A stretch of DNA of 64,000 bases from Diplolepis rosae. Taxonomy: Eukaryota; Arthropoda; Insecta; Hymenoptera; Diplolepididae. A program made the translations under genes and the position numbers. The stretch is from the NCBI GenBank assembly GCA_030998225.1, contig JAPYXD010000171.1, positions 1,426,001 through 1,490,000 of the forward strand, read 5' to 3'. Shown piece by piece: positions 1 through 10,357 of the stretch (position 1 is its first letter; each line of letters starts with the position of its first letter). Under the pieces are notes generated by a model. That model was not told the DNA's origin, searched no databases, and was given only the letters and a program-made list of their open reading frames with translations.

Positions 1-180
1 AGTGTACATGCGAAACTATAAATTTGGTCTAAACTAAATTCACAAGAAAATAAAAACTGTGGAAAAAAAAATTTTCTATAGAAATACAAAGAGAAAAAAC
101 TTTAAAAATTTGTGCATAAAAAGAATTATTTAAAATTTACGAAAAAATGTATTTAACATTTCCGAAAATTTTAATTTAAT
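1..180 (-). repeat. Edge of a Penelope-type terminal repeat (pLTR) unit
   Basis: AT-rich sequence resembling the units at 63700-64000 (shared words: ACTATAAA..TGGTCTAAA, TTTTCTAT.GAAAT.CAAAGAGAAAA). Those units belong to a pLTR with a hammerhead-like core, so this is probably the outer part of another copy cut by the window edge. Strand is taken from that similarity. No coding signal is visible. Confidence 0.45.
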
Positions 181-309
181 ATTGCGTAGAAAAGATATAC
201 GCAGGTGCTTTTAGGGCCATTTTTCGATCGATACTGGTAGTTGTCGACATTTTTCGATCAATACTAGGTTTTGTCGTTGATATTTCGCCAACCTCTGGAC
301 GTCGTTCCC

Positions 310-860
310 CGCCCTAGCGGACCCATGTGAGAGAACGGTCATAGAATACTCTGACCGTTCTCTGACTGTTCTATGACCGTTCTATGACCTCGAATTATTA
401 CGGATAAGATCGGTAAAAAAGACATTAAAAGCTTTGCAATTATGATTCTGTGGCGAAATTTGGATTAGAAGGTGAAGCAATAAATACAATTATCTTATTT
501 TTCAACGATAAAAACTAGAAAAACATAATACCTGTCATTGAAGGCAGTGCAGTGGTTCACAATTGGCGGAACATTTCCACCGTGAAGTTTTACTATTGGT
601 AGAGACGTTTCGCAAATAGTGAACAACTGCACTGCCTTCAATGACAGGTGCATGATGTATTCCTAGTTTTTATCGCTGAAAAATAAGATAATTGTATTTA
701 TTGCTTCACCTTCTAATCCAAATTTCGCCACAGAATCATAATTGCAAAGCTTGTAATGTCTTTTTTAGCGTTCTTAGCCGTAATAATGCGAGGTCATAGA
801 ACAGTCAGAGAACGGTCAGAGTATTCTATGACCGTTCTCTCACACGGGTCCGCTAGGGCG
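310..860. mobile_element. Foldback MITE, copy F1
   Basis: The segment is an almost complete inverted repeat: CGCCCTAGCGGACCC at the left end returns as GGGTCCGCTAGGGCG at the right, and the arms pair nearly to the centre (about 590). The outer arms carry repeated words of the type GACCGTTCT; the inner arms carry GAAGGCAGTGCA. No open frame. A diverged relative lies at 31774-32217. Target duplication is not clear. Confidence 0.8.
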
Positions 861-1070
861 ACCTTGGCACGTGGCTGATCTGATCGGCTTTTTTGTATAT
901 TGAAGGAGAAAAGAGGAAGAATATGTTGGAATAGCTTTTTCTCCTCTGGTTTCCCCGACGTTCCTTCTTCTCAAGTCAACTAGCTTTTTGATTTTTGTTT
1001 TGCTGCGCCGGTCAATATTCTTGTTTACTTAGCACGTTTCGAAGGGATTCCCTCGTTCACACCTTATTAA

Positions 1071-1540
1071 CCCTTGAATGACACCTAGGGTACATCTACC
1101 CCAGACCATTTTTGACCGCGTATACTTCGGTACTCCTATGGAAAATCGTACCTATGGCTCCGTCTATACTTAGTTGGAACCATGTAGTATAAACATACTA
1201 TATATATATATATATATATAGTAGTAGAGCTATGTCACTCCGGCAGCACTTACCGACCGAGTAGGTTTTTTTCCATGCTAAGCCCCAACAGATGGAGCTA
1301 CCGCACAAATCCTGCTCAGTCGGTAATGTAGATCGCTGGGTCGGCTATGCCAAGCCCTAAAAGATAGAGCTGCTGGCAGAATCCTGCTCGGTATGTAATT
1401 TAGATTGCTGGGTTGGTAATGCAACTCTAACTGTATTTGTCAAAAAAAGCTTAATTGATATATCAGAGACCCCACTTACTGACAAAGCTGAGAGTTTGTG
1501 CTGTGACATGTCTCTTGTGCAGCTCTATCCATCTCCTCCA
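1071..1540 (+). mobile_element. piggyBac-type element end, fragment (family X)
   Basis: TTAA (1067-1070) is followed by CCCTTGAATGACACC and an inverted GGGTA..TACCCC motif, the style of a piggyBac-like terminus. The same words in inverse order form the segment 16140-16902, and a related end starts at 25325. Internal words (TTCCATGCTAAGCCC, AGATGGAGCTA, ATATCAGAGACCCCACTTACTGAC) are shared with 16350-16620. A second inner piece of the same family lies at 3935-4045, so the copy has been split by a foldback. Non-coding. Confidence 0.55.
1197..1222. repeat. (TA)n microsatellite
   Basis: Uninterrupted TA dinucleotides inside the family X fragment. Confidence 0.9.
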
Positions 1541-2027
1541 TTTTTGCATGCAACGCGTCTGTAAATATCTGACCCCCACATGATAGTTCCTTAAAGTCCC
1601 GACTGAGGGCGCAGTTGCGCTTCAGCCTGACTTTAACATTGTTTCATATAGGATAATGTTACAAAGAATTAAAAAATTATACTTATCAATAAAAAATACT
1701 TATGAAACTATCACAATAAATTGCCAAACATATCATATAGTAAAAATTTACAGCAAAAAAAATTTTAATAGATACTGATAGCAATGGAGAAAACAAATTT
1801 GAATACATATATATAGCTTTGCGTAATATATTAAAGTGTTATAATAATTGAATTTATAACAATTTCCAATTGATTAACAAAGCAATTATTATTATTGTCA
1901 ACTATCTATTATTTTGTAAGTAAATTTATTTATAAACTTCATTTTGAAGTGAATTGCTTTGTTAATTAATTGGAAATTATTATCAATTTAATTATTATAA
2001 CACTTTGATATACTATGGAAAGCTATA

Positions 2028-2587
2028 CTACTGTGATCAAATTGAAAGGTGAATTTTAAATTTAAACGTCCCGGGATTTTCGAAACTGAAATTTTTTTTT
2101 CTATAAGTTGGTAGGAATGTTAGTGACATCTGTGCCAAATTTCACATCAAAATATTCATTAGTGTGAAGCTGTTCGCAGAAAAAGGCCGGATTTATGGGA
2201 CAACAACTCTTGGCATGATAATGCACCATCACACACGGCACTGGTTTTACGCGATCATTTCGTCAAAACTTCAACAAATATCGTTCCGCAACCACCGTAT
2301 TCACCTGATTTAGCTCCGTGTGACTTCTGGTTTTTCAGCAAACTCAAGAGACCGCTCCGGGGACACCGTTTTGACTCGATTGAGGAGATAAAAACCGAAT
2401 CGCTGAAGGCTCTGAAGGCAATTCCGGAAATCGAATTTAACAAGTGTTTCGACGATTGGAAGAAACGTTGGCATAAGTGCATTATATCGGAAGGGAATTA
2501 CTTTGAAGGGGATGAAATTGATTTGGATAAATAAATAAAGATTTTTCATTTTATAACAAAATTCACCTTTCAATTTGATCACAGTAG
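2028..2587 (+). mobile_element. Internally deleted mariner, copy 1
   Basis: Terminal inverted repeats CTACTGTGATCAAATTGAAA / TTTCAATTTGATCACAGTAG, flanked on both sides by TA, the mariner target duplication. At 560 bp it is less than half of a normal mariner (about 1.3 kb) and keeps only the C-terminal half of the transposase. A second, inverted and equally short copy is at 36967-37529, so the deleted form itself seems to have been mobilised or duplicated. Confidence 0.9.
2190..2534 (+). pseudogene. mariner transposase, C-terminal half
   Basis: One clean frame to TAA (2532-2534) encodes the last third of a mariner transposase: WHDNAPSH, then PPYSPDLAPCDFWFF, then a basic tail ending GDEIDLDK. 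The Asp of HDN and the Asp of PCDF are separated by 34 residues, matching the last two catalytic residues of the mariner DD34D triad. The helix-turn-helix DNA-binding domain and the first catalytic Asp are missing, so it cannot transpose itself. There is no own start codon; the frame runs in from the deletion junction. Confidence 0.85.
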
Positions 2588-2775
2588 TATATATATATAT
2601 ATATATGTGTGTGTTCAAATTTGTTTTCTCCATTGCTATCAGTATGTATTAAAAATTTTTTGCTGTAAATTTTTAATATGATGTCTGTTAATTTATTATA
2701 ATATTTTCATAAATATTTTTTTATTGAAGAACATAATTTTTTTAATTGTTTGTAAAATTATTCCATACGAAACAA

Positions 2776-3644
2776 CCCGGTAAGAAAGTATAGATTAAAT
2801 TAGATAGAAACGTTTCTATTCAATTCAATACCGTTTTTGAAAATTACGTTTCAATCCAGAAGAGTAGTAAAGAGGTAAAAGAAATTGATTGAAATGAATT
2901 CGCTAACCTAATCGGGATTAAAACGGAGTCAAAAGTACCGCTTTAGTTGGAGGGAATTGAACAGAATTAGACTCAAAAAAGAAAGAAAAAAGTTTATTTA
3001 TTCATGTTAAGTTTACTCGTCATTTTAATTTATAAATTGAATTTATTCTCAATTATGTATAATTTTGGATTGATTAAATCAATGCGCATTTAATTTTTGC
3101 AATAGTTTCTCACTATCATTTTTTGTCATATTTAGTAAACATAATGTTCATTGTATTATTTGACAAATTTATTTAAGATATATTAATTTCATATTTATTA
3201 TTTCTCAATTGCATTTTTTAAGGGAATTTATCTAAATTATTTAGAAATAATTTGCAACATAATTAATTATAATTCAAACTCTTGCCATTACAGTGGTCAA
3301 AACGAATTAAATTGACTTCAATTTTAGACGAGAAACAACAAAATTAGTTTGTTGCACATATCCACTCACAGGATGAAATTAAAATGACTTCAACTTCTTA
3401 GGTTATCCTACGTAATTAAATTGAATTACTTTCTTTCACACATTGACTCATAAAAACGAATTAAGATGTCTTTAATATTATAAGTTTCTTTGCGAGATTA
3501 AACAGAATCAACTTGACTTCAAATCTTTCAACCTTGACAGAATTAAAACGTTCAAAAACGGTATTGCTTTGGACTAACAGTGTTGGAAAATCGCCCATAT
3601 TTAAACTACTTTTAATTCAATTTAATCCATACCTTTTTACCGGG
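2776..3644. mobile_element. MITE with CCCGGTAA termini and short-word arms
   Basis: Starts CCCGGTAAGAAAGTAT and ends TACCTTTTTACCGGG. The inside is filled with degenerate short words such as AATTAAATTGACTTCAA, CGAATTAA and AAAACGG. It lies within the compound foldback; comparison with the paired arm at 1640 puts the insertion between GAAACAA and AATGTT. Non-coding. Confidence 0.65.
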
Positions 3645-4086
3645 AATGTTAAGAAGTCAGGCTGAAGCGCGACTGCGTTTAAAATTTATTTTCTCCATTC
3701 CTATCATATTTTAAAATTTTTTTTAACGAAAATTTTTATTATATGCTTGTTAATGTATTGTGATAGTTCCAGAAGTATTTTTCATTGGTAAATATAATTT
3801 TCTAAATTATTTGTAACATTATCCCATAAGAAACAATGTTAAAATCAGGCTGAAGCGCAACTGCGCCCTCAGTCGAGATTTTAAGGAACTACCATGTGGG
3901 GGTCACATATTTACGGACATCTTTTAGGCAGTTGGATAGGGCTGCTCTTTTTATATAGTAATTCAAGTTCACCCCATCAAAATAAAAATTTTGAAATATC
4001 TCGAAAACGGTAAGAGCCGTTTTTTTTCTGTGCCGGTATTTTATCTATACTTTTAAAGCAGAGAGGTGATTTCAAAAAGACAAAAT

Positions 4087-4357
4087 ATGGACCAAATTAA
4101 TCAAGAGGTAAGTTAATATATTTTTTTTGTAATAATTTTGAAAGAAAAAAAAACAATAGAAGTGTACACCTGTTATGATTACAGAAACAGGTGTATAACC
4201 TCAATTGACCACGTGCATGCAATGGTATTTTTTATGACAATACATATAACTTTTCCATTTCGTTTTGCAGATTCAAGAGAAGATGGTTTAGATTGCCGAA
4301 TTGCAGAAGGCATTATCAGCTATTGATGAGAGGGAGAAGACATTACAGTTGAATTAA
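4087..4357 (+). pseudogene. Possible two-exon coiled-coil reading frame
   Basis: ATG at 4087 opens seven codons (MDQINQE) up to a strong donor, GAG|GTAAGT (4108). A pyrimidine-rich acceptor TTTTGCAG ends at 4270, giving a 163-bp intron. The joined frame continues in phase for 28 codons (IQEKMV, stop, IAELQKALSAIDEREKTLQLN) to TAA at 4355-4357. The heptad-like L/I spacing suggests a short coiled coil. One internal TAG (probably once CAG) breaks it. It lies just beyond a family X fragment, so it may be a relic of that element's gene. Unrecognised; splicing is inferred from consensus only. Confidence 0.35.
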
Positions 4358-4548
4358 AATAATCTTATTTACGTTAATTCAGATCCAAGCCAAAGGAATG
4401 TTAACGAAATTCAATTAATCTAAATTAAAATAAAATTAAGTAAATTCTATGTAAAACTTAATTAAACATTTAACGAAATTTAATGAGATTTAAGTAAGTA
4501 ATACAACCACTTACTCAACCTTCCATCCCACCAACCATTTGTGAAGGC

Positions 4549-4749
4549 ATGCAGCCTACCCTTCATCTTGATTCATCAGTTGCACCTCCAAGCTCAAGTC
4601 ACACTTTTGCTCAAACCACTATGTTTGATGCTCTAAAGTCTGGAGCAAAACAGGAGCCTGACTTGAGCCTGGAGGAGCAATTGATGCTGAGTGACGATGA
4701 TGAGTCACTCATCTCTTCCTCTCCTCCTCCGCCTCCTCCAAGAATATAA
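4549..4749 (+). CDS. Unrecognised small acidic/proline-ended frame
   Basis: A 66-codon ATG frame rich in S, D and P, with a middle segment LSLEEQLMLSDDDESLI and a terminal PPPPPPRI. The composition resembles the low-complexity tail of a nuclear or transposon protein rather than a random AT-rich frame, but I recognise no family. It lies 190 bp after the possible coiled-coil frame, in a different phase, and could be a further exon of the same relic. Weak. Confidence 0.25.
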   Translation: MQPTLHLDSSVAPPSSSHTFAQTTMFDALKSGAKQEPDLSLEEQLMLSDDDESLISSSPPPPPPRI

Positions 4750-4899
4750 GCAAAAGACAGCACAAACACAAATGAAAAAAGAACGGCTATATTAATAGAC
4801 ACACTGCTTCTCAACCCATGCCAATGAAAAAAAACCGTCCACTTAAACTCGAACCATATAAAAAAAATTAAAACGTCCTCTTCCGAAACAATCCACACA

Positions 4900-5025
4900 A
4901 CACAATGATCTATTTCTCATGCGACTGACTAACCACAAACATCTATTTCTCAAACGACTCACTCATCACAGACATCTATTTCTCAACCGACTCAAACACC
5001 ACAGACATCTACTAAATCTTCTCCC
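4900..5025. repeat. Minisatellite, about 33-bp unit, 3+ copies
   Basis: The unit begins CATCTATTTCTC, followed by A..CGACTCA..CACAGA; copies start near 4906, 4940, 4973 and 5006 (the last partial). Low-complexity reading frames here are by-products of the repeat. Confidence 0.7.
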
Positions 5026-5374
5026 GAATCTATTTACAAACCTCATTCATCCACATTTCATCGAGCAGAAATGGAGGAGAGGAAGAGACGAGCCTTTCTT
5101 ATTTTCAACAAGAAAACATAACGTTTCTCAATTATTCATTTATTCATATTCTTTTGTCTTTATGCACATAATTGATCTGTATTAGCATTGAATTTCACTA
5201 GTTTATCATTATGTTCATAATTCTTTTGTAATATCATTTTATCACTTCATTAGTTCATCTTTTTGTTTTTTATTTTATATAATTTAAGCCAAGATGGTGA
5301 GATTTTTTAAATGCATGTTCGAACGTTTTGCATATATTTTTTTTTAAATGCGTGTTTTGCATGGGTTTGTTTTG

Positions 5375-6195
5375 ATGCATGTTTGCATATTTTGCATGGT
5401 TTTGACAAAATCAAAGATTAAAGTAATACATTTCTTTATTCAATATTCATGTACATAACTCAAGTTACATATTTAAATTCTGCATTATTATATGGCCCCG
5501 CAAGGTTGCGCAGTTGAAGCCTTCTGGCAGAGGTAGCTTCTTCCATTTTCTCCAGGGTGGTAGGAGCCTCTTCTAAAACTTTCAGGAGCCTTGCTAGTAA
5601 AAATACGGCGTATTCAGCATTCAACTCTGCAACGATTCTTGCCCCCATACTTGGTTTGGATTTCGCTGAGTTTCGTTACAGCATATTTGCACTTTGGGGT
5701 CAACTCAGACAGCGGCTTCGTGGGCAGGAACCCCTCTATGCGGCCAATGGCATTGATCTTTTGCAGATCCATCCTCCTCGTGAAGCTTCAATCAACTTGA
5801 GAGGTGTTGGAATGATTAAATTGCTTCGCTGCACGACTTTTATAAGCCTACCACCACTAAACATATACCCCCACTCCGATCTCGAGCACGTCGAACTAAG
5901 TTGGCAAACAAACAGGAGTTGGAAAACCAGAAGTGGGTATAACTTTACGTATATATGCATGATTTAAGTAACTTAGATCGTATAATCTAATAACTGAATT
6001 CATTAATTATTGAAGTAAATTTAAACCTAATCAAAGTTCGCTCAAATTAAATGTAATAAAAGAAGGGGGATGATAATTAAATTAATATATTTCTATATCT
6101 ATCATAATTTATTTAAAAAACAAATCTTAACCTACTTTTTACACAAAGAAATCACATTGATTATAAAATTCTTTTAATGTAGTGCTGTTATCTAA
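5375..6195 (+). repeat. Polinton left terminal inverted repeat
   Basis: Pairs with the right repeat from ATGCATGTTTGCATATTT inward to TTAATGTAGTG..TTATCT. It carries the small protein frame described separately. Just outside, 5305-5375 has tandem variants of ATGCATGTT..TTTTGCAT, so the exact outer end is uncertain. Confidence 0.8.
5460..5772 (-). pseudogene. Small protein encoded in the Polinton terminal repeat (left copy)
   Basis: Reading toward the element end: ATG (5772), MDLQKINAIGRIEGFLP, then PLSELTPKCKYAVTKLSE, QTKYG, then after a frame change ARIVAELNAEYAVFL, LLKVLEEAPTTLEKMEEA, and a C-terminus with GPYNNAEFKYVT. About 100 residues in all. The pattern (K/R-rich beta-like N-half, hydrophobic L-x-L segment, NN..F tail) resembles small OB-fold-like proteins common beside insect Polintons; that family link is from memory and uncertain. 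A run of five G at TATGGGGGCAAG puts the two halves out of frame by one base. The right-repeat copy has the same run. Confidence 0.5.
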
Positions 6196-6299
6196 TGGAT
6201 TTTCCAATGGGGAGATAACAATTTTATCTGTGAATAAAACACAGAAATATTTGAGATATTGTGTTCAAATTTATTGTGGGTGTAGTGCAAGCATTACAT

Positions 6300-7045
6300 T
6301 TTATGAATGAAATTCGATATCGGTCATATGACCACCACGAGTCCGTTTACAGCGGTTGATTCTTTGGACCCAATTTTCCACCACTCTAGCACACATTTCG
6401 ACCGGAACGTTGGCAATTACGCGTTGGATGTTGTCTTTGAGGTCGTCTTAAGTTGCTGGCTTGTTGGCATAGACCCGTACTTGATATGGCCCCATGAAAA
6501 GGAATCCAATGGCATTAGATCGCATGAACAAGGCGGCCATTCAACCGGACCAATTCTCGAGATAACACGTTGAAACAATTGTTGACACCACATATCGTTG
6601 ATGCCAAGTTCATCCAATTCTGGCCACAAATAATCTTCCAACATAGCACGATAGCGCTCTTCATTGACGGTAACATGACGGTCGTTTTCATCCACAAAAA
6701 AATACGGCCACACCTCCAGCATGAAAATCGCACAAAACAGTCACTTTTTGCGGATGCAACGGTGTCTCAAGAAGCACATTTGGGTTTGTTGCTGACCAAT
6801 AACGCATATTCTGCTTATTAACAAAGCCATTGCGCCAGAAATGAGCTTCATCGCTGAAGATTATTTTTCCATGAAACTCTTCGTTTCTTCAAGCTTTGCC
6901 AGAGCCCAATTGGAGAAGTTTCGGCGTTTCAAATGATCAACTGGGCTCAGTTAAATCTTGAAAGCATGTAAGCCAAGATCTTTTCGCATAATACGCCACA
7001 CGTTGCCACGCTTTATCGGCAAGAACTCTATCTGAAGAGTTTCTC
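6300..7045 (-). pseudogene. mariner/Tc-type transposase relic inside the Polinton
   Basis: Read on the minus strand in shifting frames: IIFSDEAHF (first catalytic Asp), WRNGFVNKQNMRYW, PLHPQKVTV, YFFVDENDRHVTVNEERYRA, WPPCSCDLMPLD (C-terminal catalytic region) and a tail ENWVQRI..RCKRTRGGHM. This is the insect Tc1/mariner group with the PLHPQ and NWPPRSCDLTPLD signatures. The N-terminal HTH is absent; several stops and frameshifts. An N-terminal HTH fragment of a similar protein lies at 17893-18048. The ends of the element were not located. Confidence 0.75.
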
Positions 7046-7242
7046 ACTTCAATGTTCTCCCGATTCTTCGAGTTTAGTACCAGGTCCACAATATTGGTAA
7101 CCTGTCAAGTGTAACTCGAATGGTAACTTGTTTATAATACGATTCAGCAGACCTTTACCTTGTTAGTGAGATTTATTTTTAACTTTCTTTCTAAGATGAA
7201 TAATCATTCCTTACTCTACGAATGTTAAAATAGAACTGAGCC

Positions 7243-7279
7243 TATATAAGCGCTGTATTTATGGGTTTTACAGCAGTCA
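7243..7279 (+). promoter_or_regulatory. Candidate TATA promoter of the Polinton ATPase
   Basis: TATATAAG (7243-7250) is followed about 30 bp downstream by GCAGTCAGTT, which fits the arthropod initiator TCAGT. This would place transcription start just before the ATG at 7288 and argues for that codon over the upstream ATG at 7261. Confidence 0.45.
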
Positions 7280-7287
7280 GTTTTGAG

Positions 7288-7578
7288 ATGCGATTCAAAA
7301 CACAACCTCATAAGCTGCCAGTCGTAAATCTGGACTCGTTGGTTCAACATCAGCAAGAGAATAAGATAAAACGACATGGCAGTTTACTCTCAGATAATAT
7401 TCGAGCAGTTTATTGTGCTCCATCCAATTGTGGAAAAACAAATGTATTACTCGCTCTAATTTTACATCCAAATGGACTTAGATTTAATAATATCTACCTT
7501 TATTCAAAATCACTTCAACAACCAAAATATCAATTTTTAGAAAAAGTACTCAATGACGTGTGCAAATGCGTGGTATAG
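7288..7578 (+). pseudogene. Polinton packaging ATPase, N-terminal part
   Basis: ATG at 7288 gives MRFKTQPHKLP, then RHGSLL and the Walker A segment CAPSNCGKTNVLL, then HPNGLRFNNIYLYSKSLQQP. This matches the N-terminal third of the FtsK/A32-type ATPase of Polintons, which in related viruses powers DNA packaging into capsids. The frame is open upstream to an ATG at 7261, but the TATA/initiator geometry favours 7288. After about residue 90 the homology stops and integrase sequence begins in another phase, so the Walker B half and everything between the two genes was deleted. Confidence 0.8.
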
Positions 7579-8392
7579 ACGAAACATGGTAGGCTGATTT
7601 GGTAGAAAAGATACCACATTTCCAAATTAATAAAGGTTTCAGGTACTTACTTACAGTCGTAGATATATTTTCAAAATATGCCTGGGCTGTCCCAGTAAGA
7701 AGCAAGAATGGAAAGGATATTACTACCACAATGAAATCCATACTTACACAAGGACGAATTCCAAAGAACTTGCATACCGACAAGGGTAAAGAGTTTCACA
7801 ACTCGCAGTTTAGGAGTTTGATGCAACAGTTTAACATCAAACTGTACTCAACTTATAGTAATCTAAAAGCATCAATCATCGAAAGATTTAATCGCACACT
7901 CAAGAACAAAATGTGGATACAATTCAGCTTACAAGGCAACTATAAGTGGGTAGATATCTTGTCCACTCTAGTTTCCGTATACAACGATTCTAAGCATCGA
8001 ACCATTGGCATAAAACCTAAAGATTTCACCGCTACAGATGAGGAGGTACTCTTGCAACGTTTTCATAAACAAAAAAGATGCTTCCGAGACGACCTGAATT
8101 CAAAATTGGTGATAAAGTTCGAGTCAGTAAGTTCAAGAACGTTTTCGGGGAAGGATGCACCCCAAATTGGACAACAGAGATATTCACGGTGGATCATGTG
8201 ATGTCAACCAATCCTGTAACGTACAAACTCAAGGACTACCAGGATCAATCCATCCCTGGCGGCTTCTATGAACAGGAACTTCTCAAAGTCCAGTACCCAG
8301 ATATTTACCTTGTAGAGAAGATACTCAAAAAACGTGGCAATAAGATTTATGTTTAGTGGCTCGGCTTTGATAGTTCACACAATATCTGGATA
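7560..8392 (+). pseudogene. Polinton integrase (DDE, with chromodomain)
   Basis: Begins at the deletion junction with RGIDETW, a stop (TAG for Gln), ADLVE, then TVVDIFSKYAWAVPV (first Asp), HTDKGKEFHN (second Asp, codon at 7779) and SIIERFNRTLKN (Glu, codon at 7881), with 33 residues between the last two. After a frameshift near 8075-8095 it continues FKIGDKVRVSKFK, then a chromodomain YLVEKILKKR..WLGFDSSHN.W interrupted by a stop at 8354. Integrases of this kind insert Polinton DNA; the chromodomain is typical of the family. It lacks its zinc-binding N-terminus and cannot be functional. Confidence 0.85.
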
Positions 8393-8394
8393 GC

Positions 8395-9770
8395 AATGTC
8401 AAACATGTAAATCAATGTTGAATAAATGTTGAATCAATGTTAACCCTTTAACGCCCAAATGTGCAGAATTTTCACGTTGACTACAATGTCGTACCATTTA
8501 TAGAAAAAAGATGAAAAAGGATCGGAAACACCATACTCCACCATTTTTGGGGTCTCTCTTTCGAATAGCCTAGTCAGAATTCTCAAAAAATGACGCCAAA
8601 CCCTTTATTTTCCCTAAAATAACCAAAAAAACGCTATTTTTGTGTACGATTTTTTTTTAATTTAAATTTTCACTATGTTCTCGAAACTAAGGCAACTTCT
8701 AACTTATCAGAAACGTGTTCTCGAGACTTGTACTTTTAAAATATGCATTGAAATATTTTGTTTCTCTTTGTTCTCTAATTCAAAATGGCGTCTGGGCGTT
8801 TGAAATTTTTTGAAATTGAGAATATTGATCCTATTTCGGATTTCCCAGGTTACTTCGTAGTGTGATCATACAAGTAAGTTATTACGAGTTTTTTCTCACC
8901 TATTGTGATTGGCTTCTACCTCGATACTGCTGTATAAAAAACTGTACAATCCGAACGAGAAAATTATGCAAAACTTGCTCTTTATATTATTGCAACCCAT
9001 GCTTCAAGAAATCCCATGATGAGGATTGAATCTCATTGCTCCCTTGAAACCCACATAACAATAAAAACTAAATAAATAAAAAACGAAACAAAAAATTTAA
9101 AAAACAACAACAATGATCCTCTCAACCGTCCACCTCCTCGCGGTGAGAATCGGGCAACTTTGAATATCATGTTTAAAGGGAAAGGAGGGGTTGGTGGAAA
9201 GAAAATGAATAATTTCGTGAAGCTTCATAATTAGGGAATTTTTTTCTCGAAAACAACTCTTGTAAACAAAAAAACATCAAGAATAATTTTGATTTTAAAT
9301 TTTGCGTAGAATGCGGCAGTATTTTTTTATTTCAGGAATATCAAATTGGCAAATTTTACACCATCCTGGTTTGTAATAAAACTCGAAATATACGTATTTC
9401 TACGAGCTTCATGGCAGCCGCCATCTTGAATTTTAATTTTATGGGCTAATATTGCTTCCGCCAATCACAATAGGTGAGACAAAACTCGTAATAACTTATT
9501 TGTATGATCACACTACGAAGTAACTTGGAAAATCCGAAATCAGATCAATATTCTCAATTTCAAAAAATTTCAAACGTCCAGGCGCCATTTTGAATTAGAG
9601 AACAAAGAGAAACAAAATATACTGTAGTAGTCAACGTGAAAATTCTGCACATCTGGGCGTTAAAGGGTTAAAGCAATGTTGAATTAATGTTGAATCATTG
9701 TTGAATCAATTTTGAATCAATGTTGAAATGAAATTGAAATGATGTTCAGTTAATGTTAAATAATGTAATT
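8395..9770. repeat. AATGTTGAATC tandem repeat, split by a MITE
   Basis: Degenerate 10-11-bp units (AATGTTGAATC and similar) occupy 8395-8439 and 9672-9770. The piggyBac-type MITE at 8444-9667 is inserted between. They fill the Polinton spacer between the converging integrase and polymerase genes. Confidence 0.7.
8444..9667. mobile_element. piggyBac-type MITE, 1224 bp, TTAA target duplication
   Basis: TTAA (8440-8443) then CCCTTTAACGCCCAAATGTG; the right end is CACATCTGGGCGTTAAAGGG followed by TTAA (9668-9671). The inverted repeat continues (AATTTTCACGTTGACTAC and its complement). A second inner pair covers about 8815-8910 and 9460-9590 (TTGTATGATCACACTACGAA / complement). TTAA duplication with CCCTTT termini is the piggyBac signature. 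No transposase is encoded. Confidence 0.9.
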
Positions 9771-9925
9771 ACATATAAGGGTAAATAAAAAAAGATATGT
9801 CAATATTATGTTGCTTATTTAATATATTGTAGCAATGCTATATTCACAATATTCATTCACAGTGTTGTCATAACTAACTCAATTCTATTTTTGTTGTCAC
9901 AATAATTACAATATATATACATAAT

Positions 9926-10168
9926 CTATTCTCTATCAACATCCATTTTTAAATCTTTAATCTCTTGGATTTTATAGTGTCCCCATGCCAATGTATCAGT
10001 ACTCTGGGGCAATAGGAACCTCTTGTCTTCACAAGGAATTAATGCCATTTTGAACTGTTTTACAGTTTCAACGTTATGTAAACGTGACCTTATCATATAG
10101 CGTCCTACTTTGGCTTCGCTCATTTTTAAAACACTCGACATAATCGTCGAAACCAATAGTCCTCTCAA
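9926..10168 (-). pseudogene. Polinton DNA polymerase B, C-terminal fragment
   Basis: The frame contains IRSRLHNVETV, FKMALIPCEDKRFLLP and STDTLAWGHYKI, then a short acidic tail. The DKR..L then TL.WGHY arrangement matches my recollection of the extreme C-terminus of protein-primed polymerases of insect Polintons. The orientation opposite to the integrase also fits. The exonuclease and polymerase domains are missing; upstream sequence runs almost directly into the right terminal repeat. The assignment depends on memory of the family tail. Confidence 0.55.
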
Positions 10169-10207
10169 CTATACCTACTCGTATACCTCACCCATCACAC
10201 TTTATCC

Positions 10208-10357
10208 ATGGATGAAATCAACTGCGCAGCACAGAATGTGATGACTCTTAAGACATGGATTTTGAATCCACTACTACATCAACCTACACTAATCAACATG
10301 TCTAATGATATAGATGAAGTAGATATCATCACTACATTAAAAGAATTTTATAATTAA
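10208..10357 (+). CDS. Short frame running into the Polinton right repeat
   Basis: 49 codons from ATG: MDEINCAAQNVM.. and ..LKEFYN. The last part lies in the terminal repeat. In the left repeat the corresponding stop codon is changed (TAA to TCA). It may be the remaining tail of a deleted gene or a chance frame; unrecognised. Confidence 0.25.
   Translation: MDEINCAAQNVMTLKTWILNPLLHQPTLINMSNDIDEVDIITTLKEFYN

Larger units (their letters stand above)
1555..3935. repeat. Compound foldback with nested insertions
   Basis: About 1555-1640 (GACCCCCACATGATAGTTCC, GGCGCAGTTGCGCTTCAGCC) returns inverted at about 3845-3930. About 1640-1830 (CAATGGAGAAAACAAATTTG and flanks) returns inverted at 2610-2790 and again, more diverged, at 3665-3850. 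A second, inner palindrome spans roughly 1800-2025. The mariner at 2028-2587 and the MITE at 2776-3644 sit inside it. It interrupts the family X fragment (1071-1540 and 3935-4045). No coding function. Confidence 0.6.

Noticed and set aside
4900..5185. Histidine/leucine-rich protein frame
   Set aside because: The composition is produced by the 33-bp minisatellite.
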